From contig JAAZBY010000234.1 of the NCBI GenBank assembly GCA_012513595.1, forward strand, positions 1-5,287: DNA of 5,287 nt, read 5' to 3'. A program made the position numbers and the translations under genes. How positions within the stretch are numbered: the stretch's first letter is position 1; each line of letters begins with the position of its first letter. Origin of the DNA: Chloroflexota bacterium (GTDB lineage Bacteria > Chloroflexota > Anaerolineae > UBA1429). Positions 4,845 to 5,287 of the stretch are shown piece by piece. Below the pieces are notes generated by a model. The model searched no databases. It was not told where the DNA came from and worked only from the letters and a program-made list of their open reading frames with translations.

Positions 4845-5287
4845 TCAGCCCCACCAGGCCTCAAAGAAGGCGCGGATGTTCTCCAGGGGCATGTCCACGT
4901 TCACCTCGGCCTGGCCGATCACGCCGCCCCGCCCGTCCCAGAAGGCGTCCTGCACCCGCCGTACAGCCGCGCGGACGTCCTCGGGCGTGCCGAAGGGGAG
5001 GATCCCCTGGCGGTCCATCTCGCCCCAGAAGGTGATGCGCCCCTTGTAGCGCGCGGCAATCTCCTCGAGCGGCATGGTGAAGAGCTGCGAGTTGATGGCG
5101 TCCACCCCGATCTCGATCAGGTGCTCGTACAGCGGCAGGATGTACCCGTCCGAGTGCATGAACACGAACTTGCCGTGGGCGTGCGCCAGGTCGCAATAGT
5201 CGCGGTAGAGCGGCTTGAACACCTCTACCCACATGGCCGGCGATATGAGCAGCGACGCCTTGCTGCCCCAGTCGTCCATCATGAACA
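4845..5287 (-). CDS. Uroporphyrinogen decarboxylase (URO-D) superfamily protein, C-terminal part
   Basis: The reading frame is open to the right edge, so the N-terminus is missing; at least the last 146 residues are present. They contain DDWGSKASLLISP (about 13 residues from the first visible Met), FKPLYRDY, a HSDGYI motif, LIEIGVDAINSQ, ITFWGEMDRQGILPFGTPEDV, and a GGVIGQ segment near the end. This is the C-terminal half of the TIM-barrel seen in URO-D-like proteins of the environmental MtaA/CmuA-related type, not housekeeping HemE. Members related to this type transfer methyl groups between corrinoids and thiol cofactors, but most are uncharacterised. MtaA-type enzymes bind zinc through an HxC...C pattern; here the corresponding place reads HSDG, so the usual Cys ligand appears absent and methyltransferase activity is doubtful. 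It is convergent with the cysteine ligase gene and separated from it by 69 bases containing a hairpin. The substrate is unknown. Confidence 0.8.
   Translation of the reverse strand, partial: FMMDDWGSKASLLISPAMWVEVFKPLYRDYCDLAHAHGKFVFMHSDGYILPLYEHLIEIGVDAINSQLFTMPLEEIAARYKGRITFWGEMDRQGILPFGTPEDVRAAVRRVQDAFWDGRGGVIGQAEVNVDMPLENIRAFFEAWWG

Noticed and set aside
1..5287. CRISPR arrays, tRNA or rRNA genes, insertion sequences, defence islands
   Set aside because: No direct repeat array, cloverleaf, terminal inverted repeats, transposase or integrase sequence was seen; intergenic space totals only about 370 bases.

Overview
This is a GC-rich bacterial window with tightly packed genes, most of them on the minus strand. 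No taxonomic marker is present. The sigma70-type promoters (TTGACC-N18-TAGAAT and relatives), Pro/Thr linkers, Cys/Gly-rich juxtamembrane segments, and an MshC-like cysteine ligase beside a KDG kinase would fit a Chloroflexota genome. That placement is an inference.

Layout, left to right. (1) 1-166, minus strand: the first 55 codons of a PfkB-family sugar kinase, almost certainly 2-dehydro-3-deoxygluconokinase (KdgK). It has its own promoter (242-270) and a good ribosome binding site. (2) 295-3349, minus strand: a three-gene operon whose order of transcription runs right to left. The first gene encodes a secreted protein of 562 aa with an HEWTH zinc-peptidase motif and a calcium-loop-like DxDxD segment. 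The second encodes a 264-aa membrane-anchored HEAT-repeat protein, and the third a 192-aa single-pass protein with a Cys-rich juxtamembrane stretch. Both junctions are 4-base ATGA overlaps, so translation is probably coupled. All three products are predicted to lie at or outside the membrane, so a joint envelope role is plausible, but I recognise no described system. (3) 3350-3521: a 172-bp divergent intergenic region with two back-to-back promoters, one driving the operon and one driving the gene to the right. (4) 3522-4775, plus strand: a class I cysteine-activating enzyme of 417 aa. It has the CysRS catalytic motifs and all four CysRS-type zinc ligands, but it has an MshC-like N-terminal signature and length and lacks the usual C-terminal tail of CysRS. 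(5) 4789-4814: a perfect 11-bp GC-rich hairpin between convergent genes. (6) 4845-5287, minus strand: the C-terminal 146 or so residues of a uroporphyrinogen-decarboxylase-superfamily protein of the methyltransferase-like type, cut by the window edge.

No rRNA, tRNA, CRISPR array, insertion sequence or phage gene is visible. The most interesting points are the ambiguous CysRS/MshC-like enzyme and the uncharacterised secreted-metallopeptidase operon.
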